From an uncultured Oscillospiraceae bacterium (GTDB lineage: Bacteria; Bacillota; Clostridia; Oscillospirales; Ruminococcaceae), in contig CAJMEU010000013.1 of the NCBI GenBank assembly GCA_905212515.1, positions 1-30,780 of the forward strand: a stretch of DNA of 30,780 bases. Direction: 5' to 3'. Made by a program: the position numbers and the translations under genes. This document shows, piece after piece, positions 23,268 through 30,780 of the stretch. Numbering within the stretch: the first letter of the stretch is position 1; the number at the start of each line of letters is the position of its first letter. The notes beneath the pieces are model-generated. The model made no database searches, was not told the DNA's origin, and was given only the letters and a program-made list of their open reading frames with translations.

Positions 23268-23271
23268 GGCG

Positions 23272-26200
23272 TCAGCCCCTTTCGCGCAGTAGGGCGCGAT
23301 GCACGCGCACGCCGCCATGGTTGGGGTCCAGCCGTTGGGCCTCGTCGAAGCAGGCGGCGGCCTGCTCCTCTTCGCCCTTGCCCAACAGCCCCAGGCCGCG
23401 CATGAACAGGCAATGCACCCGATTGCGCACGTCCAAGTCCTCCTCGAAAATTTGCAGGTCCGGCAGGGAGACGGCGAAGTAGTCGATCTTTACATGGTCG
23501 TCCAGATGCTGTTCGGCATAATCCACCAGCTTGTTGAAGCGGCTGAGGGCCCCCGCCTGATCGCCCAAAGCCCGGCGCGCCAGGCCCTGATAGAAGATCA
23601 TCTCCGGCGGCTGGTCGTTGTAGTACATCATGCCCGCGGGTTCGGCCAGGCCCACGGCGGCTTTCCGCAGGCAGGACTGCGCCTCCTCCGGGAGGTCCAG
23701 GGCGCGCTCGGCCAGGCCCAGATAATAGTAGATGTCGTTCTCCTGCGCGCCGGCCAGCTTGCCCTCGCCCAGGCTGTGGGGATACACCGTGGCCCGGCGC
23801 AGCAGTTCGGCCGCGCGGTTCGCGTCGCCGGAAGCCAAGGCCTGTTTGGCCAGCTCGGTCAGGGCCAGGCGATACTGGGCGGGCACTTTGCCCTCGCCGC
23901 CCTCCCAGGGGTGGAACTTGCGGCCCAGGATCATGGAAAGGGCCTGTTCATGGCGGCCCAGGGCGTTGTACAGGGTGATGAGCTCCAGGTACAGATCATC
24001 CCGCGCCTGCACCGTGCCCAGATGCCGCTCCAGCAGGGGCAGACGCTCGGCCGCGGTGCGGCCCAGCTTTTTGTGCAGCTGATCCAGTTCCATCAGCACG
24101 CGGGCGTCGCTCTCATCCAGGGCATAGGCGCGCTCCATCTCCGCCAGCGCGTCCGCGGGCCGGCCGCATTTGTTGTAATAAGCAAGGGCCAGGTTGCGGT
24201 GGGCAATGGGAAAGCTGTCGTCCAGCCGGCAGGCGCGCTGCCAGCAGTCTACGGCGCGGGCGTACTGGCGTTTGTCATACCACAGGTCGCCCAGGTAGTA
24301 CCAGCCCCGGGCGTCGCCGGGGTTTTGCTCCAGCGCGGCGGTGAGGGCCAGCAAATCTTCCAGGCGGTGGGGGAAGCAGTAGTCGCTGGGCGCTTTGGCA
24401 GCCGCGGCGCGCTGGACGTCCGCCTGGGGCTTATTGCCCAGCGCGTCGCAGAAGCGGGCCAGGTGGTAGTGCACCAGCGGGTAGTGCTGGCCCTTGGCGG
24501 CGGCTTCCTCCAGGATGGCGGCGGCCTCTTCGTACAGGCCCGCGCCGGCATATTCCAGCGCCAGTTCGATGCACCAGTTGGCGTTGCCGCAAATGGCGTC
24601 CAACAGGGCGGCGCGCCCGTCCCCGCCCTGCTCCCAGCGGGCGGCGTAGTCCATGGGGTCAATGGCCAGGGTCTCGCGGGCAAAGGCCGCGGCCTCCGCG
24701 CCACGGCCCAGCCGGCGAAGCAGGGCGGTTTTCAGGGTGCGGGCCTTCATGTTGTGGCAGCCCATGACAAGGCTGCGCTCCGCGTGGGCCAAAGCCAGGG
24801 GATACTCCCCCTCCGCGGTTTTTACGCAGGCCATGGCGTAGAAAGCCGGGCCCTGCCAGGCGCCGCTCCAGGTGGCTTTGTAAAAGGCGTCGTAGGCCTC
24901 GGCATCCCGGCCCTGCCAGTGCAGGCACAGGCCAAGGTTATAATAGGGTTCGCTGTCATAGGGGTTGGGGTTTGAACGGGTATACTTGGCCACGGCCGCG
25001 CGGAAATAGGGTTCGGCCTCGGCAAAGAGGCCCCGCCGCATCAGCAGAAGGCCCATGGCGTTGTTGGTGCGCGCGTCCGTCGGATCCCGCCGCAGGCCTT
25101 CAGCGTAATAATCTTCGGCCAGGTAGGTGGCGTGACGATATTGCTCGATGTGCTGGCCGTAGAGGAACAGGTCCTCATTCGTGGGGACTTCGGCCGGGGC
25201 TGGGATGGCCTTGGCGGGGTCCGGCGTTTTTTCGATCTTCTCCGCCTGGGGCGTATACGCCGCCAGCAGCCGGCCCGCAGCGGTGAAGACCTTCAGCGTC
25301 AGGGCAGTGGCGTCGGAGCCCGCCCCCTCCACCCGATGGGTGAGGGTGTGTATGGGGGAGAGGTCCAGCACCTGCTCCCACAGGGGCGCGCCGCCTTTTT
25401 CCAGCACCACGCGTGCGCCGGGGAACTCGCCGCTGGCGTACACGGCAAGCTCGGCGGCGGTGCCGTCCAGGGCCAGGTGCACGGCCGCGTCCACGCTGGC
25501 GCAGTGCACCATGCCCGCGTCCTTGTAGGGCATGAAATACTGGGTGAAGGTCTTTTCCTCATAGGGGGCCATCCAGGTGAAGTCGGGCTGGTTGTCGGTG
25601 AAACAGCCGGTCATCAGCTCCACATAAGGGCCGTCCTCGTCCGTCAGATTGCGGTCCCAGGCCTGGCCGAAGTCGCCGCAGCCCCAGGTCCACTGCTTTT
25701 TGCCCGGCGCTACGTGATGGTCGGCCACGTGGAGGATGCCCGCGCGGCGGGCGTGGTCGTACCCGCCCACAAAGTCGTAATCCGAGCGATAGGCCATGTA
25801 GGAAGTGGGCACGGGGATGTTTTTATAACGGGAGATGTCCACGCCGGCCGAGTAATCCTGCTTGTAATACACGCCCGTGGCAATGGGGAAGCGGGACACA
25901 TCCCGCTTGCCGTGGTCCATCACCGCGTGCACATCCGGCGGGAACACCGACTGGGTGTCGTTGTTGACGGGCACGGCCGGGTTTGCCCACCAGAGGAACG
26001 TTTGGGGCAGGGGCGTGCGGTTGTACAGCTGGGCGTCGATGCGGATGTACGCCTTGTCCGGATAGATGGTGAAACTGGCCATGCCCTTGGTGCGGAACAT
26101 GTTCTCGATCTCGCTGACCACCACGGTGCAGCTGCCGTCTGCGTTTTGGCGGATGGTGCAGTCCACCGGGTCAAAGGTGCTGGGACGATGGTGCTGGGGC

Positions 26201-26574
26201 CAGTTGCACTCGATACCGCCGCTGATCCACGGGCCCGTCAGGCCCACCAGTGCCGGCTTGATGACATGGTTGTAGTACACGAAATCGTAATCGTTGGTTT
26301 TGTCATAAGCGCGCTGGATGCGGCCGCCCAGCTCGGGCAGGACCATCACGAACAAATACTTGTTCTCCAGGCACAGGGCTTTGTAGGTGCGGTCCTCTTT
26401 TTCGTCGCCGATCTTATCGATCACGCTGTGGGGATACACCTTGCCGCTGCTGCCCTGGTACACGCGCTTTTCCAAAAACATGGGGTTTTTGTCCGGCCTG
26501 CCCACGGGGTAGGTGGGGATCACCACATCCTCCCGCCAAACGGCAACGCCCTCGGTGATCTGCTTCATCATCAT
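23272..26574 (-). CDS. DUF5107 domain protein with long TPR array
   Basis: This is a large cytoplasmic protein of 1100 residues without signal peptide or membrane helix. The N-terminal third (about 10-350) matches DUF5107, a carbohydrate-binding or mutarotase-like beta fold, with the recognisable LTGPWISGGIECNWPQHHRP, FLWWANPAVPVN, VGGYDHARRAGILHVADHH and CGDFGQAWDRNLTDEDGPY. A beta domain (about 370-480) follows. From about 495 to the end there are many tetratricopeptide repeats, such as ARTNNAMGLLLMRRGLFAEA, PYYNLGLCLHWQGRDAEAYD and GWYYLGDLWYDKRQYARAVD. Conserved acidic, His and Trp residues suggest an active or binding site for a sugar. The function is not established. ATG codons at 26574, 26571 and 26568 follow GGAGG. 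It lies between the creatininase-family and mutarotase-like genes. Confidence 0.9.
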   Translation of the reverse strand: MMMKQITEGVAVWREDVVIPTYPVGRPDKNPMFLEKRVYQGSSGKVYPHSVIDKIGDEKEDRTYKALCLENKYLFVMVLPELGGRIQRAYDKTNDYDFVYYNHVIKPALVGLTGPWISGGIECNWPQHHRPSTFDPVDCTIRQNADGSCTVVVSEIENMFRTKGMASFTIYPDKAYIRIDAQLYNRTPLPQTFLWWANPAVPVNNDTQSVFPPDVHAVMDHGKRDVSRFPIATGVYYKQDYSAGVDISRYKNIPVPTSYMAYRSDYDFVGGYDHARRAGILHVADHHVAPGKKQWTWGCGDFGQAWDRNLTDEDGPYVELMTGCFTDNQPDFTWMAPYEEKTFTQYFMPYKDAGMVHCASVDAAVHLALDGTAAELAVYASGEFPGARVVLEKGGAPLWEQVLDLSPIHTLTHRVEGAGSDATALTLKVFTAAGRLLAAYTPQAEKIEKTPDPAKAIPAPAEVPTNEDLFLYGQHIEQYRHATYLAEDYYAEGLRRDPTDARTNNAMGLLLMRRGLFAEAEPYFRAAVAKYTRSNPNPYDSEPYYNLGLCLHWQGRDAEAYDAFYKATWSGAWQGPAFYAMACVKTAEGEYPLALAHAERSLVMGCHNMKARTLKTALLRRLGRGAEAAAFARETLAIDPMDYAARWEQGGDGRAALLDAICGNANWCIELALEYAGAGLYEEAAAILEEAAAKGQHYPLVHYHLARFCDALGNKPQADVQRAAAAKAPSDYCFPHRLEDLLALTAALEQNPGDARGWYYLGDLWYDKRQYARAVDCWQRACRLDDSFPIAHRNLALAYYNKCGRPADALAEMERAYALDESDARVLMELDQLHKKLGRTAAERLPLLERHLGTVQARDDLYLELITLYNALGRHEQALSMILGRKFHPWEGGEGKVPAQYRLALTELAKQALASGDANRAAELLRRATVYPHSLGEGKLAGAQENDIYYYLGLAERALDLPEEAQSCLRKAAVGLAEPAGMMYYNDQPPEMIFYQGLARRALGDQAGALSRFNKLVDYAEQHLDDHVKIDYFAVSLPDLQIFEEDLDVRNRVHCLFMRGLGLLGKGEEEQAAACFDEAQRLDPNHGGVRVHRALLRERG

Positions 26575-26619
26575 CAGTCCTCCGCATTTCTATCACAAAG
26601 CGCCTGCGGCGCCGTTTTT

Positions 26620-27408
26620 TCAAGGGGAAAGGCGGGCCCGCGCCTCGTTTACCAAACGCACGCACCGGGCCACCGTGTAGTCCACGATCTGCCGGCCGAG
26701 TTCCGGGCTGGCATCGCGGGGGTCGTAACGCACGCTGTAGTCCTCGTTGGGGCCCGTGTCAAAGGTGGCGCTGTCCACGATGCCGAATTGGGTGTTGTAA
26801 AGTTTTTCCGGTTTGGGGGGCAGGCGGTCCAGCTGCACGGCTTCGGGGCACAGGTGCAGATAGATGGCCGTCTCGGCCAGGCCCGCATGGCCCAGGCCGG
26901 CGCCGCAGCCCTCGAACAGGGCCAGCACCGTCATCACACACTTGCCGGACGCGCGGGACAGCTCTGCGCACACCCGCTGTAAAATTTCCAGCTGGGCGTC
27001 GGCGCCGTGGCCGTTGAGCCACACCACCTGGGAAAAGCCCATGTCCAGCAACATCTGCGTCTGCCGGCGCACGATGGCCTCGAACAGGTCCGGCGGCCAA
27101 TAAAAGCTTTGCACGCTGTTGGCGGGAAAGTCCATGCCTACGATTTGCTCGCTGCCGGCAAAGCCCAGTTTGCGCAGCGCCTCGGGGCTGCGGGGGGTCT
27201 CGGTGCCGATGTACAGCGGCGGCAATACCACGCCGCCGGTCTCCCGGGCCGCGCGCAGGGCCACGGCGTGGGCGTTGGCGGTGTCCATGCCCATCCCCAT
27301 ATGAGGGCCGTGCCACTCCATGCTGCCCACGGGCTGGTATACCAGGCCCTGCCGAACAGCCTGCAAAAGCTCGGCGGGTGTCAGGGTCTCAAAGCGGATC
27401 TTGCACAT
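26620..27408 (-). CDS. Creatininase family metal-dependent hydrolase
   Basis: This 262-residue enzyme has the family metal site: GSMEWHGPHMGMGMD (Glu31, His33, His36, Asp42), LNGHGADAQ (His134) and HAGLAETAI (His174, Glu179). Known family members hydrolyse creatinine, formylamides, or cyclic diketones such as diketo-inositol (IolN in the Thermotoga inositol pathway, from memory). The context here is carbohydrate catabolism: it follows a sugar ABC transporter and precedes DUF5107-TPR, mutarotase-like, KDG kinase and aldolase genes. A ring-opening step on a cyclic keto compound or lactone therefore fits better than creatinine. The ATG at 27408 has only a weak upstream site (AGAGTGAG), so expression may be lower than that of its neighbours. 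Confidence 0.88.
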   Translation of the reverse strand: MCKIRFETLTPAELLQAVRQGLVYQPVGSMEWHGPHMGMGMDTANAHAVALRAARETGGVVLPPLYIGTETPRSPEALRKLGFAGSEQIVGMDFPANSVQSFYWPPDLFEAIVRRQTQMLLDMGFSQVVWLNGHGADAQLEILQRVCAELSRASGKCVMTVLALFEGCGAGLGHAGLAETAIYLHLCPEAVQLDRLPPKPEKLYNTQFGIVDSATFDTGPNEDYSVRYDPRDASPELGRQIVDYTVARCVRLVNEARARLSP

Positions 27409-27425
27409 GTGCTCACTCTCTTTGT

Positions 27426-27490
27426 GCGCCCCGCGGGGCGCGGTTTTTAAAAGAAAGGGCCGCGGAACAAAAAGCCATGCTCCGCGGCCC
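27426..27490 (-). terminator. Terminator-like hairpins after the binding-protein gene
   Basis: On the minus strand GGGCCGCGGA pairs with TCCGCGGCCC (27457-27466 with 27481-27490), followed by TTTCTTTT. A 16-base perfect palindrome GCGCCCCGCGGGGCGC (27426-27441) comes next, just before the creatininase-family gene. The first hairpin probably ends much of the transporter transcript, leaving some read-through into the catabolic genes. Confidence 0.7.
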
Positions 27491-27499
27491 GCAGTGTGT

Positions 27500-28570
27500 T
27501 TAGCTGACGTACTCCGGCATGATGGAAGCCAGGTCGTCGCCGTATTCCACGATGGTGGCGCTCACGGCGTAAGTCTCGGGGATCTCGGTGCCGTTTTCCA
27601 GATAGTCCAGCATCTCCTGGGCTGCGGTGCCGCCCACGTCGCGGGCAGAGAAGTAAGCCGCAGCGCGGAAGCAGGAGTCGGGGTTGGCGAACTCGTCCTC
27701 GCACAGGTAGGCACCCAGGCCCACCACCATGGAATCGGCGCCCAGGCCGGCGGACTCGATGGCGCGGGCCGCGCCCTGGCTGCTCTCGTCGGAGACGCCC
27801 AGCACCAGCCACTTTTTGATCTCCGGGTGGCCGGTGATCACGGCGTTGGCGGCCTGGTTGCCGTCCTCGGCAGTGGTATCGCAGTCGGCTTTAAAGATGC
27901 GGGCTTCGGGGAAGTCGGCCAGGCCCTCGGCGATGGCGGCCAGCTCGCCCTCGGTGCGGGGCACGCAGGAGGACACGGTGTCGGCGGTCATCAGCAGGAT
28001 GCCGAAGCTCTCGTCTTCGGCCAGGTTGTTCTCCTTCACGTAGTTGACGCCCCACTCGCCGGTGGCTTTGCCGATGTTGTAGCCGTCAATGCCCACCCAG
28101 GGCGCCAGCTTGTTGCCCTCTTCGTCCTCCAGGGCGTCGTCCACGGCGATCACGGGAATGCCGGCCTCCGTCAGCATATCCACGGTAGTCTGGCTCAGGT
28201 TCTGGTCAGGCACGCACACCAGCACGCCGTCCACCTTGTCGGCGATCACCGTGTTCAGCTGCTCCATGTAAGTGGCGGCGTTCAAATCGCAGTCCAGGTA
28301 CTTCCAGGTGTGGCCGGCGTCCTCCACCACTTTCTGAGAGGCCGCGCCCTCCTGGATGAACCAGGTGGCGGTGCCCATCTTGTAGATGCCCACAATGGTC
28401 TTTTTATCCGTGGACGCAGGGGCGGCAGAGGAAGGCGCCGTGCTGGACGCAGGGGCAGAGGCCGGCGTGGATGCCGGCGCGCTGCTGGAGGCGCCGCCGC
28501 AGGCGGTAAGGCCGGCCAGCATGGCCATCGAGAGCGCTGTTGCAAGAGCTTTTTTCCATGTCTTTTTCAT
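27500..28570 (-). CDS. Sugar ABC transporter substrate-binding lipoprotein (AraF/RbsB-like)
   Basis: This 356-residue protein captures the substrate outside the membrane. MKKTWKKALATALSMAMLAG with the lipobox LTAC (Cys24) makes it a lipoprotein, followed by a Ser/Ala/Pro linker (about 27-60). The mature part is a periplasmic-binding fold with GVLVCVPDQNLSQTTVDML, IPVIAVDDALEDEEG, LLMTADTVSSCVPRTEG and HPEIKKWLVLGVSDES. These segments resemble the L-arabinose-binding protein AraF more than RbsB, but ligand cannot be fixed; inositol and other monosaccharides are also bound by this group. The ATG at 28570 follows AAAAGGAG; an upstream in-frame start is rejected because it would precede the signal peptide. 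It is the third transporter gene, after the permease. Confidence 0.92.
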   Translation of the reverse strand: MKKTWKKALATALSMAMLAGLTACGGASSSAPASTPASAPASSTAPSSAAPASTDKKTIVGIYKMGTATWFIQEGAASQKVVEDAGHTWKYLDCDLNAATYMEQLNTVIADKVDGVLVCVPDQNLSQTTVDMLTEAGIPVIAVDDALEDEEGNKLAPWVGIDGYNIGKATGEWGVNYVKENNLAEDESFGILLMTADTVSSCVPRTEGELAAIAEGLADFPEARIFKADCDTTAEDGNQAANAVITGHPEIKKWLVLGVSDESSQGAARAIESAGLGADSMVVGLGAYLCEDEFANPDSCFRAAAYFSARDVGGTAAQEMLDYLENGTEIPETYAVSATIVEYGDDLASIMPEYVS

Positions 28571-28604
28571 AATGCTTCTCCTTTTCAAATGTGTTTCGGG
28601 CAAA

Positions 28605-28623
28605 GCGGGCAACGGCTGCCCGC
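28605..28623 (-). promoter_or_regulatory. Intercistronic stem-loop between permease and binding-protein genes
   Basis: GCGGGCA (28605-28611) pairs with TGCCCGC (28617-28623). It lies in the 69-base gap before the binding-protein gene, without a T-run immediately after. Such hairpins often protect the binding-protein mRNA and raise its level over that of the permease. Confidence 0.4.
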
Positions 28624-28639
28624 GGGAAGGCGAAAAAAC

Positions 28640-29665
28640 TTAGCTGTGCACCTTTTTCTCCGGCATCGAGATGCCGCGGGCGGCCATGCTCTCGGCCAGG
28701 GCGCGCTTGTCGCGGCTGTGCTTGCGGTAGAAGTCGAAGGCCAGCGCCACCACCAGCAGGGCGCCTTGGGCCACCTCCTGCCAGAAGGTCTGAACGCCCA
28801 CCATGTTCAGGCCGGTTTTGAAGCCTTGCAGCACCAGCATGCCCAGGAAGGTGCCGAAGATGGTGCCCACGCCGCCGGTGAAGGCGGTGCCGCCCAGCAC
28901 GGCGGCGGTGATGGCGTCGAACTCCAGCCCCTCGCAGGCCGAGGGCTGGCCGGAGTTCATGCGCGCGGCCAGCAGCACGCCGGCGAAGGCGGCCAGGCCT
29001 GATTCCATGATGTGCAGCTTGAAGATGATGCGGGTGGGGTTCAGGCCGGCCAGGCGCGCGGCGTATGTATTGCCGCCCAGCACGTAGATGCTGCGGCCGA
29101 AGTACGTTTTGCTGAGCATCACGCCGAACACGATGAAGGCCACCAGCAGCACCAGCACGGGGATGGGCAGCACGCCGAACAGGCGGTAGTTGCCGAATTT
29201 GATGAACGTTTTGTTGCTGACGGCCACGGCCTTGCCGTTGCACAGGATATAGGCGATGCCGCGCACCACGCTCATGGTGGCCAGGGTGGCGATGAAGGGC
29301 TGTAACTTGAGGAAGGTGACCAAGGACGCGTTGACGGCGCCCACCAGGCAGCCGGCGGCCACCGCGATGAGCAGCGCCAGCACCACGGGCACGCCCGCCC
29401 GGGCCAGAATAGCCGCCAGCACGCCGGCGCAGGCCGCCACGGAACCGGCGGACAGGTCGTTCTGGCCGGCGATGATGAGGTTCGTCTCGCCGATGGCCAC
29501 GAAGCCCGTCAGCGAGCAGGCGATCAGAATGTTGATCATGTTGGTGCCCGACACATAGTTGGGGTTTAGGCAGCCGAACAGGATCACCAGCAGCACCATG
29601 GCCACGATCAGCGTGATCTTATCGGCAAAATCGCTTTTTTTCAGTTTGGTCAGTGCGTTTTTCAT
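28640..29665 (-). CDS. Sugar ABC transporter permease (RbsC/AraH-like)
   Basis: This 341-residue inner-membrane subunit forms the translocation path. It has about eight to ten hydrophobic helices. Family motifs visible are ETNLIIAGQNDLSAGSVAA, LKLQPFIATLATMSVVRGIA and GLEFDAITAAVLGGTAFTGG, where the EFDAITAAVLGG loop contacts the ATPase. The C-terminus is hydrophilic and cytoplasmic. The ATG at 29665 overlaps the stop of the ATPase gene (ATGA), which is typical of coupled translation. It belongs to the CUT2 group of monosaccharide importers. Confidence 0.94.
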   Translation of the reverse strand: MKNALTKLKKSDFADKITLIVAMVLLVILFGCLNPNYVSGTNMINILIACSLTGFVAIGETNLIIAGQNDLSAGSVAACAGVLAAILARAGVPVVLALLIAVAAGCLVGAVNASLVTFLKLQPFIATLATMSVVRGIAYILCNGKAVAVSNKTFIKFGNYRLFGVLPIPVLVLLVAFIVFGVMLSKTYFGRSIYVLGGNTYAARLAGLNPTRIIFKLHIMESGLAAFAGVLLAARMNSGQPSACEGLEFDAITAAVLGGTAFTGGVGTIFGTFLGMLVLQGFKTGLNMVGVQTFWQEVAQGALLVVALAFDFYRKHSRDKRALAESMAARGISMPEKKVHS

Positions 29666-30780
29666 TGTTGCGGTCCCTCCTGTTGTTCGCTTTGGGAAGT
29701 GTCGGTCATCGCGTATTTCAGGATGATCTCCTCACTGAAGTCCGGCCGGGCCACCTCTCCGCTGATGCGGCCCTCGCGCATCACCAGGATACGGTCCGAC
29801 AGGCCGATGATCTCCGGCAGCTCGGACGAGATGACGATCACGGCCATGCCCTGGGCGGCGCACTCGGTGATGATGCGGTAGAATTCCGCCTTGGCGCCCA
29901 CGTCGATGCCCTTGGTGGGCTCGTCCAAAATCAGCACCTTGGGGTGCGTCTCCAGCCAGCGCGCCAGGATCACCTTCTGCTGGTTGCCGCCGGACAGCTG
30001 GGCGATCAGTTTATCCGAGTCCGGCGTTTTGATATTCAGTTCCCGTATCTCGCGCTGGGCGATCTCCTCCTCCTTGTCCGTCATCAAAAAGCCCACTTTG
30101 TTCAGCAGGTTTTTCATCATGGATACGGTGATGTTGCCCCGCACGGAGATGTTGGGCAGAATGCCCTGTAATTTGCGGTCCTCGGGCACCATGGCAAAAC
30201 CCAAGGCCAGCGCCTGTGCCGGAGACTTCGGGGCCACCGCCCTGCCCTCCAGGGTGATGGTGCCCGCGTACACCGGGTCCAGCCCAAACAAAGCGCGCAT
30301 CACCTCGGTGCGCCCGGCGCCCACCAGCCCCGCGAAGCCCAGGATCTCGCCGCGGCGGGCGGTAAAGGTGACGTCGCTCACATAAGGCGTGCACAGGCCC
30401 TCCACCTGCAGCAGGGGCTCGCCTGAACCGTCGCCGTGGGGCAGGGCGTTGAAGATGTCCCCCAGGGAGCGGCCCACCATCAGGCGGATCAGCTCGTCCT
30501 CCGAGGTGGTGGCCTGATCCACAATGTCCACCAGGCGGCCGTCTTTGAAGATGATGACCTTCTGCGCCACCTGGGCGATCTCGTTCATGCGGTGGGACAC
30601 GTAAAAAATGACTTTGCCCTCGGCCTTCAGCTGGCGGATGATCGCGAACAACAGGTCGATCTCGTTGTCGCTTAGGCTGGCGGTGGGCTCGTCGAAGGCG
30701 ATGATGGCTGAATCGCGGTTGATGGCCTTCATGATCTCCACCATCTGCTGGTGGGCGATGCTCAGACTGCCCACCTTGGT
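29662..30780 (-). CDS. Sugar ABC transporter ATP-binding protein (RbsA-like), 5'-truncated by window end
   Basis: This is the C-terminal 373 codons of a double-domain CUT2 ATPase that powers monosaccharide uptake. The frame is open to the window edge. The apparent GTG start at 30774 lies inside the first ABC domain, so the Walker A of that domain is missing. Visible in the first domain are the degenerate signature LSIAHQQMVEI, the Walker B AIIAFDEPTASLSD and SHRMNEI. The second domain has the altered Walker A GLVGAGRTEVMRALFGL, the signature LSGGNQQKVILARWL, the Walker B VLILDEPTKGIDVGAK and ISSELPEIIGLSDRI, all typical of RbsA/MglA. It overlaps the permease gene by four bases. Confidence 0.94.
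   Translation of the reverse strand, partial: TKVGSLSIAHQQMVEIMKAINRDSAIIAFDEPTASLSDNEIDLLFAIIRQLKAEGKVIFYVSHRMNEIAQVAQKVIIFKDGRLVDIVDQATTSEDELIRLMVGRSLGDIFNALPHGDGSGEPLLQVEGLCTPYVSDVTFTARRGEILGFAGLVGAGRTEVMRALFGLDPVYAGTITLEGRAVAPKSPAQALALGFAMVPEDRKLQGILPNISVRGNITVSMMKNLLNKVGFLMTDKEEEIAQREIRELNIKTPDSDKLIAQLSGGNQQKVILARWLETHPKVLILDEPTKGIDVGAKAEFYRIITECAAQGMAVIVISSELPEIIGLSDRILVMREGRISGEVARPDFSEEIILKYAMTDTSQSEQQEGPQQ

Noticed and set aside
25132..26982. Plus-strand open frame of 616 codons, and a similar one at 23299-24975
   Set aside because: They are antisense to the DUF5107-TPR gene; they show only Val/Gly/Ala/His-biased text without start signals.
30772..30774. GTG at the right edge as start of the RbsA-like protein
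   Set aside because: The sequence there aligns to the LSxGxQQ region in the middle of the first ABC domain, so the gene continues past the window.

Overview
The window looks like a chromosomal piece of a G+C-rich anaerobic Bacillota, most likely an Oscillospiraceae/Ruminococcaceae gut commensal (Faecalibacterium, Gemmiger or Subdoligranulum relatives). That is an inference. It rests on strong AGGAGG-type ribosome binding sites, high G+C coding sequence, an oxygen-sensitive radical SAM sulfatase maturase, oleate hydratase, a secreted Big2/DUF4214 protein and a Clostridia-style sugar ABC transporter. Family calls come from motif reading alone; no database search was run. No rRNA, tRNA, CRISPR array, transposase or phage gene was recognised.

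Layout. Bases 1-105 are almost pure C/G tracts, probably a contig-end artefact. Bases 1-6000 (+) hold a 5'-truncated Ig-like surface protein followed by pilB and pilT, the extension and retraction ATPases of a type IV pilus. Bases 6238-8142 (+) encode a signal-peptide-bearing repeat/Big2/DUF4214 secreted protein, broken by one TAG inside a strongly diverged repeat unit. Bases 8249-12361 (-) hold a MATE transporter and a membrane-anchored amidase with a glycosidase-like domain. Bases 12500-15531 (+) form a tight four-gene set: MYG1-family protein, GIY-YIG nuclease, DEDD exonuclease with BRCT domain, and a Cys-rich protein of unknown function.

Bases 15606-18640 (-) hold an anaerobic sulfatase maturase and oleate hydratase. 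Divergent from them is a MarR regulator with a clear promoter and dyad operator, followed by a TauE/SafE transporter (18878-20094, +). RidA follows at 20214-20582 (+).

Bases 20635-30780 (-) are one long catabolic locus. In transcription order it holds an RbsA-type ATPase (cut by the window end), an RbsC-type permease, an AraF-like lipoprotein binding protein, a creatininase-family hydrolase, a DUF5107-TPR protein of 1100 residues, a mutarotase-fold protein, a PfkB 2-keto-3-deoxygluconate-type kinase and a KDPG/KDPGal-type aldolase. Together they suggest import of a sugar or cyclitol and its conversion, through a hydrolase step and a 2-keto-3-deoxy acid, to pyruvate and a triose phosphate. The dehydrogenases or dehydratases needed before the kinase are not in the window and may lie beyond base 30780. 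This locus, with two poorly described proteins embedded in a recognisable pathway, is the best candidate for an undescribed system. The second most unusual signal is the T-enriched, stop-containing repeat unit at 6811-6885.
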